Positions 16,502-25,297 of a DNA stretch of 64,000 bases are shown piece by piece; within the stretch, counting starts at the first letter, position 1; the number at the start of each line of letters is the position of its first letter. The position numbers and the translations under genes are program-made. The notes beneath the pieces are model-generated. The model did not search any database. It had not been told where the DNA came from and worked only from the letters and a program-made list of their open reading frames with translations. This DNA is from Mycolicibacterium mageritense (GTDB lineage: Bacteria > Actinomycetota > Actinomycetes > Mycobacteriales > Mycobacteriaceae): NCBI RefSeq assembly GCF_010727475.1, contig NZ_AP022567.1, positions 620,001 to 684,000 of the forward strand, in the 5' to 3' direction.

Positions 16502-18198
16502 TTCGAATCACGCTGCGGCAAATCACCGCGGCCGGCGATCCACTCGCGGCCCCGCGCCACCGCGGTGTCGGTGGCCCCGAAGACGCGGTCGGTGGCATCG
16601 ACGATGCCGTCCTCGCCCAGCACGTCGTCGAGGTCACCGCGGCGCAGGATCTTGGCGGTGGCCGGGGTCGCGCCTGCGATGATCAACCGGCCGTTGTTGG
16701 CCTGCAGCTCACCGGCCCAGCGTTTGAGTGCCTTGATCGTGACTGACGACGGCACGTCGGGCAGGGAACGCAGTCCGAGCACGACGACGGCGTTGTCGCT
16801 GCCCGCGACGTCCGGCCACTCCTCGTCGATGCGGGGTATCTCGGCGAACAGCCCGATACCCAGGTAGTCCAGCACCGTGACCTCGTTGCTCGGGCACTTC
16901 TCGGGGACGGGCGCGGTGCGCCAGCCGCCGTCACCGGTGGGTTCGAGCGCGACCAGCTGGGCTGACTGCGACGCCTTGGTGCAGTACAGCACCAGCGACG
17001 TGATGACGCCGATCAGGATCGCGGTGTGCAGAGGCAGCTGCGTGGTCGCCGCGAAGGTGACCAGCATCGCCACGGCTGACAGCGGCGCGACCCGTAGCAC
17101 CAGTTTGATGTCGGGCCACCGTCCGACCACCAGTTCGCCGCCGATCACGAGGATCAGCCCGCCGATGACCGGCATCGGAATGATCTCGGCCGCCGATCCG
17201 GCAATCAGTACGAGCATCGCGAGCCAGATCCCGGCGAAGATGCCGGCCCAGCGGGTCTGCGCTCCAGCCGACGTGGCCACCCCGGTGCGCGACAGCGACC
17301 CGCCGGCCGGCAGCGCTCCGAACAGCCCACCCGCCACGTTGGCTGCGCCCTGGGCCAGGAAGTCGCCGTTCATGTTGGTGCGGCTGCCGTCGGGGTTGGG
17401 CACTGCGGCCGAGATGCCGGCGGCCTGGGCCAGGGCGACGAGCGCGACCGCGACGCCCCCGACGATCAGCTCGGGCATCGCGGCGAAGTTCGGAACCGTC
17501 ACGGGCGGAAGCGCATTCGCGATCGACGCGATGTCGCCGACGGTCTCGACGTCGATGTGCCCGACGGCCACCACCGCGGTGACCACCACGAGCGCGAGCA
17601 ACGTCGCGAACGATTCGAGCGGTTTGACGAGGTGGAACACCGCCCAGACCGCGACGGTCCCGAGCGCGACGGCCACCGAAGCCGGGTGCCACAGCCCGAT
17701 GTGCGCGAGCGAATCGATGATCTTGCCGATGGTGTTGCCGCTCTGCGGTTTATAGCCCGTTGCGTCCCCGAGTACACCGGTGATGATCTGCACTGCGATG
17801 CCGGTCGAGAAGCCCGTCATCACGGCGTTGGAGACGAAGTTCATGATCGAGCCGAACCGCAGCAGACCGAACAGCAGCATCACGGCACCGACCACGACGG
17901 CCAATGCGGCGACGTTGGCCGGATCGGCGGGATCGAGGCCGGCCTCTTTGAGCACGCTGCGCGACGTGAGCGCGATCGCGCTCGTCAGCGTCGTCACCAT
18001 CAACACGGTCCTGGCGAACAGCGAGCCGATGATGCCCGGCATGATGCCTGCGTAGATTCCGGCGACGGGGTTGAAGCCGCCGATGCTCGCGTAGGCCATG
18101 CCTTCCGGGATCGAAAAGAGGCCCGTCACCAATCCCGCGATGGCGTCGCGGGGTTTGGGTTTGCCGAGTCGTCGGACCGCCCCGGTGGCGGACCACAT
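16498..18198 (-). CDS. SulP-family anion transporter with STAS domain
   Basis: 566 aa. About 10-14 membrane segments include the SulP-type N-terminus (LVTGLFSIPEGMAYASIGG) and the core GGSLSRTGVATSAGAQTRWAGI. A C-terminal STAS domain (about residues 430-550) follows. The family carries sulfate, bicarbonate or other anions. The ATG at 18198 fits the GGAAGG upstream better than a GTG three bases earlier. It overlaps the stop of the upstream MFS gene (TGATG), so the two transporters are translationally coupled. The pair interrupts the gene order remembered from M. tuberculosis. Confidence 0.88.
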   Translation of the reverse strand: MWSATGAVRRLGKPKPRDAIAGLVTGLFSIPEGMAYASIGGFNPVAGIYAGIMPGIIGSLFARTVLMVTTLTSAIALTSRSVLKEAGLDPADPANVAALAVVVGAVMLLFGLLRFGSIMNFVSNAVMTGFSTGIAVQIITGVLGDATGYKPQSGNTIGKIIDSLAHIGLWHPASVAVALGTVAVWAVFHLVKPLESFATLLALVVVTAVVAVGHIDVETVGDIASIANALPPVTVPNFAAMPELIVGGVAVALVALAQAAGISAAVPNPDGSRTNMNGDFLAQGAANVAGGLFGALPAGGSLSRTGVATSAGAQTRWAGIFAGIWLAMLVLIAGSAAEIIPMPVIGGLILVIGGELVVGRWPDIKLVLRVAPLSAVAMLVTFAATTQLPLHTAILIGVITSLVLYCTKASQSAQLVALEPTGDGGWRTAPVPEKCPSNEVTVLDYLGIGLFAEIPRIDEEWPDVAGSDNAVVVLGLRSLPDVPSSVTIKALKRWAGELQANNGRLIIAGATPATAKILRRGDLDDVLGEDGIVDATDRVFGATDTAVARGREWIAGRGDLPQRDSN

Positions 18199-19616
18199 CA
18201 CGGGCCTTCCGGATCACCGCGGTGGCGCAGTTCCTCGGACGGCAGGTCGAACGCGGCGGCTTCCTTTGCGAGCACGTCGTCGGGTGAGCCTGCGGGCACA
18301 GGGCCGGGGTGGACCCGCCTGCCGTACAGGAATGTGCCTGCGGCGCTGAGGAACAACACCGCGGCCAGCAACAGCAACCCGGCTTTCGAATCGCCGGTCA
18401 TGTCCTTCAGCGCGCCGACCGCGTACGGTGCGACGAATCCGCCCAGATTGCCCAGCGAGTTGATCAGTGCGATGCCGGACGCCGCGGCGGCCCCGGCCAA
18501 CGCGGCGGCGGGAAGCTCCCAGAACGGGCACATGGCCGCGAACACCCCCATCGCGGCCAGGCACAGGCCGATCAGCGCCAGCACCGGGCTGGTCTCGAGC
18601 AGCAGCGCCGACGCGAACATGCCGACAGAGGCCAGCAACATCGCCCCCGAGGCATGGCCTACGCGTTCACCGGTGCGATCCGAGCGCCGACTCCAGTAGT
18701 AGACGAAGATTCCCGAGCACACGTAGGGAATCGGGACGATGAACCCGGTTGCCGTGGTCGACAGATCCCCCATGGCCTTGACGATCGACGGCAACCACAG
18801 GGCGAGCCCGTAGATGCCGGCCGCCAGACCGAAGTACAGCACCGAGAACACCAAGGCGCGGGGATCTTTGAGGCCGGCCATGAAGCTGTGCTTGTGCGCG
18901 GAGGCTTCGGCCTTGGCCGCGTCCTCGGCGTCCATGGTGTTCTGCAGCCACGTGCGTTCCTCGGCGGTCAGCCACTTGGCGTCCCTGGGGTAATCCGTCA
19001 GCACCTTGAGCGCCACGACGGCCATCAGCATCGGCGGCACGCCCTGGACGATGTACAGCCATTGCCAGCCGGCCAAGCCGAGAATGCCGTCCAGCTTGAG
19101 CAGCAGCGCCGAGAACGGCGCGCCGAGTGCGCTGGAGATCGGCAGGGCAAGTACGAAGAGCCCCAACACCGTTACCCGTTGGCGCGCCGGGAACCACAGG
19201 GTCAGATACAAGATGATCGCGGGGAAGAATCCTGCTTCGGCAGCTCCCAGCAGGAATCGGATGATGTAGAACGTGGTCTCGTTCTGCACCACCGCCATGA
19301 TCGTTGCGAAGAAGCCCCACGTGACGAGGATCCGGGCGATCCACTTGCGGGCACCGAAGCGAACCATGCCTGCGTTGCTGGGGATCTCGAAGATGGCGTA
19401 CCCGATGAAGAAGATCCCGGCGCCGAGCCCGTATGCGGTCTCGCTCAGACCGATGTCCTGGCTCATCTCCAGCTTCGCGAAGCCGACATTGGTGCGGTCA
19501 AGGTAGGCAAGGAAATACAGGAACACGATCAGCGGCAGCATCCGCCACTTCACCTTGCGGAGTGTGCGCTCACCCAGTTCGCCGATCGAATCGACGTCCC
19601 GCGCGGATTCAGCCAC
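18198..19616 (-). CDS. MFS transporter of the anion:cation symporter type
   Basis: 472 aa, 12 expected membrane segments. The N-terminal YFLAYLDRTNVGFAKLEM is the signature of the ACS family (hexuronate, tartrate, phthalate-like organic anions). A loop of about 60 residues separates the halves, and the C-terminal tail is acidic and soluble. It is the first gene of a two-gene unit with the SulP-type transporter. The substrate cannot be read from sequence; an organic acid is likely. Confidence 0.87.
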   Translation of the reverse strand: MAESARDVDSIGELGERTLRKVKWRMLPLIVFLYFLAYLDRTNVGFAKLEMSQDIGLSETAYGLGAGIFFIGYAIFEIPSNAGMVRFGARKWIARILVTWGFFATIMAVVQNETTFYIIRFLLGAAEAGFFPAIILYLTLWFPARQRVTVLGLFVLALPISSALGAPFSALLLKLDGILGLAGWQWLYIVQGVPPMLMAVVALKVLTDYPRDAKWLTAEERTWLQNTMDAEDAAKAEASAHKHSFMAGLKDPRALVFSVLYFGLAAGIYGLALWLPSIVKAMGDLSTTATGFIVPIPYVCSGIFVYYWSRRSDRTGERVGHASGAMLLASVGMFASALLLETSPVLALIGLCLAAMGVFAAMCPFWELPAAALAGAAAASGIALINSLGNLGGFVAPYAVGALKDMTGDSKAGLLLLAAVLFLSAAGTFLYGRRVHPGPVPAGSPDDVLAKEAAAFDLPSEELRHRGDPEGP

Positions 19617-19752
19617 GAATGCCTCCAGATCGTTGGGCCAGTGACCTCAAGGTATCGAGACCGACAAAACGTTAGGCGCGGAATCGGCGAAGCTTCCACG
19701 CAGCGCCGAAGGCGTCCCCCGGCTGATCCCGCGGGTGCCTCAGAATGGACGT

Positions 19753-20715
19753 ATGCGTGTTGCTCTCGCCCTCGGCAGTGGCGGCGCCCGCGGCTACGCC
19801 CACATCGGCGTGATCAACGAGCTGCAAGACCGCGGTTACGAGGTCGTGGGCGTGTCGGGATCGTCGATGGGCGCGCTGGTCGGTGGGCTGCACGCGGCGG
19901 GCCGGCTCGACGACTTCGCCGATTGGGCACGGACTTTGACCCAACGCGCCGTACTCCGGCTGCTCGATCCGTCGCTCAGCGCAGCCGGGATCCTCCGTGC
20001 GGAGAAGATCCTCGACGCGGTCCGCGACATTCTCGGCGAGGCCACGATCGAGCAGTTGCCCATCCCGTACACGGCCGTTGCCACAGATCTGATCGCGGGC
20101 AAATCGGTGTGGCTGCAGCGGGGGCCTGTCGACTCGGCGATCAGGGCCTCGATCGCGATCCCCGGCGTGATCGCACCGCACGTGCTCAACGGCCGACTGC
20201 TCGGCGACGGCGGCATTCTCGATCCGCTGCCCATGGCGCCGATCGCCGCGGTCAACGCGGATCTCACCATCGCGGTGAGCGTCTCGGGCAGCGAACCCGA
20301 CCCGGTCGCCGAACCTGAACCGCGACCCACGACCGAATGGCTCAGCCGCATGATGCGCAGCACCTCGGGCGTGCTGGACACCGCCTCGGTGCGCTCGATG
20401 TTGGACCGCCCCACGGCCCGTGCGGTGCTGAGCCGGTTCGGGGCGTCGATACCGGAGTCCGATGACGACGCGCCCGACGGTGAGCTTCCGGAGGGCCCGA
20501 GCACGGCGGGCGTTCCGCGTCTCGGCAGCTTCGAGGTCATGTACCGCACGATCGACATCGCGCAGGCCGCGCTGGCCCGCCACACGCTCGCGGCGTATCC
20601 ACCCGACCTGCTGATCGAGGTGCCGCGCACGGTCTGCCGCAGCCTCGAGTTCCACCGAGCCACCGAGGTCATCGAGATCGGCCGCGACCTCACCGCCCGC
20701 GCACTCGACGGTTAA
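19753..20715 (+). CDS. Patatin-like phospholipase (Rv1063c-like)
   Basis: 320 aa soluble patatin/NTE-type lipase. The oxyanion loop GSGGARG is at residues 8-14, nucleophile GSSMG near 40, and catalytic aspartate in LLGDGGILDPLP. The C-terminal third is variable and acidic. The start at 19753 (MRVALALGSGG) is chosen because the fold begins at once; an upstream in-frame codon would add six residues. It converges on a second patatin gene, and the two stop codons overlap. Confidence 0.87.
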   Translation: MRVALALGSGGARGYAHIGVINELQDRGYEVVGVSGSSMGALVGGLHAAGRLDDFADWARTLTQRAVLRLLDPSLSAAGILRAEKILDAVRDILGEATIEQLPIPYTAVATDLIAGKSVWLQRGPVDSAIRASIAIPGVIAPHVLNGRLLGDGGILDPLPMAPIAAVNADLTIAVSVSGSEPDPVAEPEPRPTTEWLSRMMRSTSGVLDTASVRSMLDRPTARAVLSRFGASIPESDDDAPDGELPEGPSTAGVPRLGSFEVMYRTIDIAQAALARHTLAAYPPDLLIEVPRTVCRSLEFHRATEVIEIGRDLTARALDG

Positions 20716-21569
20716 CACTTGAGGAATGCGGCGACCTCGGCCGCCACCCGTCGGCCCTGGGCCCGCCCGGCCTGCGCCGACGGCACCCGGCAGGCCGGGT
20801 CGAGCGGGTTCTTGCCGAATGCCGCCAGCGCGTCGTCGTCGGCGAAGATCCCGAGTGACCGGCCGGCAAAGCCGTCGACCTCCTCGGCCGCGCCGGCACC
20901 GAACGGGGACGGTGTCGAGCGGCCCTGCGGCACCAGCGCCACCGCGGTGTCGCAGTCGGCGGCCAGCGCCATGTTGACCGCACTGCCGATACCACCGTCC
21001 ATGAACCGGCGACCGCCGATCGTCACGACCGGCCACACCCCGGGGACCGCGCAGCTCGCGGCGACCGCGTCGACCAGCGACACTCCGGAATCCCGGTCCA
21101 GTGTCACCAGCTCACCCGTGTCGATGTCGATGGCCGAGATGCGTAGCACCCGATCGGGCCAGTCGTGCGACGGCAGGCGCTGCTCGATCACCTTGCGTCG
21201 CACCGCCGGGTCGACGGTGTCGGTGTTGAGCGCCACGGTGCCGATGCCCTGCAGTTTCTGTGCCTTGGTGGTGTCGGGCCTCAGCATCGCCGTGACGAAC
21301 AGGTCGGTGACGTTGTCGATGCTCACCCCGGGGTCGAGTTCGGCGGATTCGGCGCCGATCTGCCGCTCGAACAGTTCCTCGAGGCCGAGCCCGCTGCCGA
21401 GCTGGGCCGATACGGTGGAACCCGCCGACGTGCCGATCAGCACATCGGAGCCGAGCAGCGCGTCGGCCGCTTCGGGGGATTCGTCGGCGATACCCCGCAG
21501 AATGCCCGTCTCCCAGGCAATCCCCGCAATACCGCCACCGGCGAGCACCAGAGCACGTTTGGAGGTCAC
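20712..21569 (-). CDS. Patatin-like phospholipase (Rv1062-like)
   Basis: 285 aa. Patatin motifs are the glycine-rich LAGGGIAGIAWE at the N-terminus, the GTSAGS nucleophile elbow near residue 48, and MDGGIGS with the catalytic aspartate. It is shorter than NTE-type enzymes and lacks membrane segments. Start is GTG. It lies 20 bases downstream of the class II glutamine amidotransferase gene on the same strand, probably one operon, as in M. tuberculosis (Rv1061-Rv1062). Confidence 0.87.
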   Translation of the reverse strand: MTSKRALVLAGGGIAGIAWETGILRGIADESPEAADALLGSDVLIGTSAGSTVSAQLGSGLGLEELFERQIGAESAELDPGVSIDNVTDLFVTAMLRPDTTKAQKLQGIGTVALNTDTVDPAVRRKVIEQRLPSHDWPDRVLRISAIDIDTGELVTLDRDSGVSLVDAVAASCAVPGVWPVVTIGGRRFMDGGIGSAVNMALAADCDTAVALVPQGRSTPSPFGAGAAEEVDGFAGRSLGIFADDDALAAFGKNPLDPACRVPSAQAGRAQGRRVAAEVAAFLKC

Positions 21570-21589
21570 GAACGTCGAGTGTGCCAGGG

Positions 21590-22444
21590 CTACCCGTGCT
21601 GCGACGCCGCAGCCTTCGCACTCAGATCCTCGCGGCGCAGGAGGTGACGTGGTGGATTCGGGAACGCAAGCCGCGTGCTGATCCGCAGACCCGCGTCGAC
21701 GTGCACGAGTTCGCCGGGCGCGATGGGCCGCCAGTTCTCGCCGTCCATCGGCTCACTGGCGAACACCACCGACGGCTTCGACGTCAGATGCTCGGACTCG
21801 GCGCGGATCCGTGGGCTGCGCAACCGCAGCCTGCGTGCATCGGGGTGCCTGCGGTCGAGCACATACAGCTCGTGGCTGTCGGGATAGCGCAGGGCCCACA
21901 CGTCGGTGGCCGTGCTGAGCAGCAGATTGACGGCGTAGATCGGCACGTTGTCGGCCAGCCAGCCGATGGCCTCGACGATCCCGGCACCGACGTCGCCGTC
22001 ATGGGTCCGGGTCGCGGCCGTGATGAGCGCGAAGACGCGTTCGGAGTCGGTCTGGCCCCGCACCAGGTCCGCCACGCCCAACTCCCGGATGCGGTCATCG
22101 AGCACATCGAGGCCGCCGACCACACCGTTGTGCGCGAAGATCCGGCCGTCCTGCAGGAACGGATGCGTGTTCACGAGATCCAGCGCACCCGTCGACGCGT
22201 ACCGGACGTGCGCGACGAACGTCGTCGCCGTGACATCGTGTGCCTCGGTGGCGAATTCACAGTCCTGCCACGCCGCGACCGGTTCCTTATACAGCACTGC
22301 GCCGCCGTCCGCGCCGAACACGCCGAGCCCCGTGCCGTCGGGGTTGCGCCTGCTCTGCTCGGCAAGGTTGTCCGGGGCGTCCAGTAGCCAGAAGGTCGCG
22401 GTCACCAGTCGGTGGCCGGCGTGCAGACCGAACAATCGGCACAT
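21590..22444 (-). CDS. Class II glutamine amidotransferase (Rv1061-like)
   Basis: 284 aa. The N-terminal nucleophile is C2 (MCRLFG), and the Ntn-type glutaminase core has HVRYAST, NTHPF and AHNGVVGG. No synthase domain is attached, so it resembles YafJ/EgtC-type single-domain proteins, which hydrolyse gamma-glutamyl amides. It is divergent from the alcohol dehydrogenase gene. It is not an EgtC call, because no ergothioneine genes are adjacent. Confidence 0.87.
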   Translation of the reverse strand: MCRLFGLHAGHRLVTATFWLLDAPDNLAEQSRRNPDGTGLGVFGADGGAVLYKEPVAAWQDCEFATEAHDVTATTFVAHVRYASTGALDLVNTHPFLQDGRIFAHNGVVGGLDVLDDRIRELGVADLVRGQTDSERVFALITAATRTHDGDVGAGIVEAIGWLADNVPIYAVNLLLSTATDVWALRYPDSHELYVLDRRHPDARRLRLRSPRIRAESEHLTSKPSVVFASEPMDGENWRPIAPGELVHVDAGLRISTRLAFPNPPRHLLRREDLSAKAAASQHG

Positions 22445-22509
22445 GACCTCAGCGTTCCCGATGAAGTGCCATGATGCGGATAGTAACCGGCGAGACGAGG
22501 AGAAACGCG

Positions 22510-23553
22510 ATGACTGGCACCATGCGGGCCGAACGGTTCTATGCCGACACCAAAACAGTTGCGGTGGAGGATGTTCCGATTCCCGAGCCGGGCCCTGGCG
22601 AGGTGCTGGTCAAGGTCGCGTTCTGTGGCATCTGCCATTCCGATCTGAGCCTGATCAACGGAACCTTCCCCGCGCAGGCGCCGGTGGTGACGCAGGGCCA
22701 CGAGGCTTCGGGCACCATCGCCAAGCTCGGCCCTGGGGTCACGGGCTGGGCCGAGGGTGACCGGGTGATCGTCGCGGCGGGCAGGCCGTGCATGGAATGC
22801 CCCAATTGCCGGCGCGGCGACGTCGCCAACTGCATGCGGATTCAGTTGATGGCCTTCGCATATGACGGCGCCTGGGCCGAATACACCCTGGCGCAGGCAG
22901 TCGGGCTCACGCGGGTTCCGGACAACGTGCCGCTCGAACAGGCAGCGATCCTCGCCGACGCGGTGTCGACGCCGTACGGCGCGGTGGTGCGCACCGGCAA
23001 AGTCGGTATCGGCGAATCGGTCGGGGTGTGGGGGCTCGGCGGGGTCGGCACCCACATCGTGCAGCTGGCGCGGCTGGTGGGCGCGGTGCCGATCGTCGCG
23101 GTCGACATCAAACCCGAGGTGCTCGACCGGGCTTTGGAGCTCGGCGCCGATTACGCGTTCGACGCCGGCGACGAGCGGCTGGGCGAGAAGATCGCCGAGG
23201 TGACCGCGGGCCGCGGGCTGGACGTGGCGTTCGACGCGGTGGGACTCAAGTCGACGTTCGAGCAGGCCTTGGGCCAGCTGACGATCGGCGGGCGACTGGT
23301 CGCGGTGGGAATGAGCGCGCAGGAACCGACGATCGGGCCGACGTCGATGTTCGGCCTCACCCAGAAGCAGGTGCTCGGCCATCTGGGCTACCAGAATGTC
23401 GACATCTCGACGCTCGCGACGCTGGTTTCGCTGGGCAGGCTGGACCTGTCCCGCTCGATCAGCGAGGTCGTGTCGTTGGAAGACATCGCCCGTGGCATCG
23501 AGAAGCTCGAACATCAGGACGGCAATCCGATCCGGATCCTGGTGCGGCCCTGA
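22510..23553 (+). CDS. Zinc-dependent alcohol dehydrogenase
   Basis: 347 aa medium-chain dehydrogenase that interconverts alcohols and aldehydes with NAD(P). Catalytic zinc ligands are seen in FCGICHSD and GHEASG. The structural-zinc loop CMECPNCRRGDVANC has all four cysteines. The dinucleotide fold GLGGVG is near residue 180. The start at 22510 has GAGGAG upstream. It converges on the Rv1059-like gene across a palindromic repeat. Substrate undefined. Confidence 0.9.
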   Translation: MTGTMRAERFYADTKTVAVEDVPIPEPGPGEVLVKVAFCGICHSDLSLINGTFPAQAPVVTQGHEASGTIAKLGPGVTGWAEGDRVIVAAGRPCMECPNCRRGDVANCMRIQLMAFAYDGAWAEYTLAQAVGLTRVPDNVPLEQAAILADAVSTPYGAVVRTGKVGIGESVGVWGLGGVGTHIVQLARLVGAVPIVAVDIKPEVLDRALELGADYAFDAGDERLGEKIAEVTAGRGLDVAFDAVGLKSTFEQALGQLTIGGRLVAVGMSAQEPTIGPTSMFGLTQKQVLGHLGYQNVDISTLATLVSLGRLDLSRSISEVVSLEDIARGIEKLEHQDGNPIRILVRP

Positions 23554-23560
23554 GTTTCCA

Positions 23561-23623
23561 CGCCGAACCTGAGTTTGTGTTCGACGTTTTCGCGAAATCT
23601 CGCACACAAGCTCAGGTTCGGCG
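23561..23623. repeat. Palindromic element, family C
   Basis: A perfect 13-bp arm pair (23561-23573 with 23611-23623) extends through six more pairs after one mismatch (23575-23580 with 23604-23609). It lies between convergent genes. The right arm encodes the last residues and TGA stop of the minus-strand gene. Confidence 0.78.
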
Positions 23624-24655
23624 GGCTTTGCCCGTGATCAGCGGCAGGTCGGGATAGGTCACCACGCCGGGCTCGGCCGCACACACCGCGGGCACCGAGT
23701 TGACGCAGTGCGCGGCGGTCGCGACGACGCCGGCCTCCGGGCCTTCCTCGCCGACCTCGGACTGGAATCCTTTGATGATCACCGTGAAGTCCGGGTTGCC
23801 GCGCACCTCCATCTCGTAGCGCTGCCCGGCCGGGCCGAAAGTCCATGCGGGGTCGAGGTTTTCCTCACCCATGAGCCAGTTCACCGTGACGCGCACGACA
23901 GGTTCGCCGTCGACGAGGGCCTCCCAATGGAACTTGCGACCCGCGACCTGACCGGGCTCGATCACGCCGATCGGCGAGTCGATGGGCGCGGTCGCGACGG
24001 CGATCTCCTGCGACGAGCGGATCCGCGGGTCGGCCTCGAACCCGATCTGGTCGACGACCATCTTGACGGCCTGGATGAAACCGCCGTCGAGCAGCTTCTG
24101 CATGGGCCCGCTCAGCGCAGTGTCGGGCGCGCCGCCGAAGCCCATGACATGGCGCACCACGTCAGGTGCCTCGTACGTCCGTAGATCGGAGAACTCCTCG
24201 GCCCGAACGAAGTTCACGCCCGTGGCCATCGCGGAGAACACCAGCGGGAACTTCTCGCTGATGCCGCCCGGCGCGATGCCGGTGCCGTGCAGGGTGGCGT
24301 TGCCCGCCAGCGCGGCGGCCCGCATCGGTGCCGCCTGCTTCTCGCTGGGGTACAGCCAGCCGACGGGCGTGATCACGTTCTTGCCCGAGCGCAGCAGCGC
24401 GGCCACCTCGTCGGGGTTCGGGATGAGCGGCGCGTAGATCACCGCGTCGGCGTCCAGCGCCAGGATCTCGTCGATGCTGTTGGTGGCGGTGACGCCGAGC
24501 CGTTCGGCACCGATGATCTCGCCGACGTCCTTGCCGTGCTTGGCATCCGAATGTACCCAGCAGCCGGCCAGCTCCAGGTCCGGATGCTCGAGCACGCCCT
24601 TGATCGCGGCCACGCCGACGCCACCGGTTGCCCACTGCACGACCTCGAGCGCCAC
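23612..24655 (-). CDS. Dihydrodipicolinate-reductase-like NAD(P)-binding protein (Rv1059-like)
   Basis: 347 aa. An N-terminal Rossmann fold (VVQWATGGVGVAAIKGVLEHP) resembles the DapB N-terminal domain and 2,4-diaminopentanoate dehydrogenases. A larger C-terminal domain includes the HGTGIAPGGISEKFPLV segment. It is a cytoplasmic oxidoreductase of unknown substrate; it is not the lysine-pathway DapB, which is about 100 residues shorter. Start is GTG with GGAGGG close upstream. A perfect KstR-type box 20 bases upstream places it among likely sterol-responsive genes. The final RRT and stop are encoded inside a palindrome. Confidence 0.82.
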   Translation of the reverse strand: MALEVVQWATGGVGVAAIKGVLEHPDLELAGCWVHSDAKHGKDVGEIIGAERLGVTATNSIDEILALDADAVIYAPLIPNPDEVAALLRSGKNVITPVGWLYPSEKQAAPMRAAALAGNATLHGTGIAPGGISEKFPLVFSAMATGVNFVRAEEFSDLRTYEAPDVVRHVMGFGGAPDTALSGPMQKLLDGGFIQAVKMVVDQIGFEADPRIRSSQEIAVATAPIDSPIGVIEPGQVAGRKFHWEALVDGEPVVRVTVNWLMGEENLDPAWTFGPAGQRYEMEVRGNPDFTVIIKGFQSEVGEEGPEAGVVATAAHCVNSVPAVCAAEPGVVTYPDLPLITGKARRT

Positions 24656-24674
24656 GAACCCTCCTCGACAGAAC

Positions 24675-24688
24675 TAGAACACGTTCTA
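24675..24688 (-). promoter_or_regulatory. Perfect KstR-type operator
   Basis: TAGAACACGTTCTA matches TNNAACNNGTTNNA at every fixed position and is itself nearly palindromic. It is 20-33 bases upstream of the Rv1059-like GTG and overlaps the stop codon of the small membrane protein gene. Confidence 0.68.
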
Positions 24689-24823
24689 CTGGTCTACACC
24701 ACCGTCGTCGTCAGCGGAAGTACGGTCACGGCGCGCGACGTAGGAGATCACGAGCACGACGAGGACAGCGGGAAGGAACGCGGGCACGCTCAACAGCAGC
24801 GAATGGTCGGCGAGGTAGGTCAT
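24686..24823 (-). CDS. Small single-pass membrane protein (45 aa)
   Basis: An open frame of 45 codons begins MTYLADHSLLLSVP, has one hydrophobic segment (about residues 8-29) and ends in a charged tail RRDRTSADDDGGVDQ. The positive-inside pattern suggests an outside N-terminus and cytoplasmic tail. There is only a weak ribosome-binding site. It lies 30 bases upstream of the Rv1059-like gene on the same strand, and a KstR-type box overlaps its end. It could be a genuine small protein; support is codon bias and the clean membrane topology. Confidence 0.5.
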   Translation of the reverse strand: MTYLADHSLLLSVPAFLPAVLVVLVISYVARRDRTSADDDGGVDQ

Positions 24824-24886
24824 GCCCGCTTGACGAGACAGCCCCGTGGAACGTGACTGTCACATCCCGCAGGCCTGCTTCGTCTG

Positions 24887-25282
24887 ATGGACATGCAGAT
24901 GAGATTCATCCAGATCGTCGTCGTGGTGGCGGCACTGAGCATGTTGGTGACCGGCGTGTGGATGCGGATCGACCCGGCGTCGTTCGCGCAGTGGGCCAAC
25001 TGGCCCAATCACGTGCATTTCCTGCACGACGCGGGTGCGTTCCAGATCGGCATCGCCGTGACGATGCTGTTCGCGCTGTGGTGGCGCGACGTGATCGCCG
25101 TGGTGTTGACGGGTTTCCTGGTGGCCAACACGCTGCACGCGGTCAACCACTACTTCGACCGCGACGGCGGCAATCCGGCGAACTGGTGGCAGCTCGGGGT
25201 GTTGTCGCTGCTGGCCGCGGCCGCGCTGGTGGTGCGGCTGCGTCAACTCCAGTTGAAGACGGTTGCCCCGGTTTCGCGATGA
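24887..25282 (+). CDS. Small four-segment membrane protein
   Basis: 131 aa with four hydrophobic segments and conserved-looking loops WANWPNHVHFLHDAG and NHYFDRDGGNPANWW. The alternating histidine, aspartate and tryptophan loops recall DoxX/DUF4345-type small membrane proteins. Three in-frame ATGs (codons 1, 3, 5) are possible starts and none has a clear ribosome-binding site. It ends 15 bases before the lipid-transfer thiolase start. Confidence 0.7.
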   Translation: MDMQMRFIQIVVVVAALSMLVTGVWMRIDPASFAQWANWPNHVHFLHDAGAFQIGIAVTMLFALWWRDVIAVVLTGFLVANTLHAVNHYFDRDGGNPANWWQLGVLSLLAAAALVVRLRQLQLKTVAPVSR

Positions 25283-25284
25283 CG

Positions 25285-25290
25285 TATGTT
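25285..25290 (+). promoter_or_regulatory. -10 element deciding the lipid-transfer thiolase start
   Basis: TATGTT fits TANNNT and lies seven bases before ATG 25298. An upstream in-frame ATG (25286) would overlap this element, so 25298 is the preferred leaderless start. Confidence 0.5.
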
Positions 25291-25297
25291 CCGTTAC

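Noticed and set aside
18309..20318. A 669-codon open frame on the plus strand
   Set aside because: Antisense to the MFS gene and out of frame with the patatin gene; no recognisable domain.
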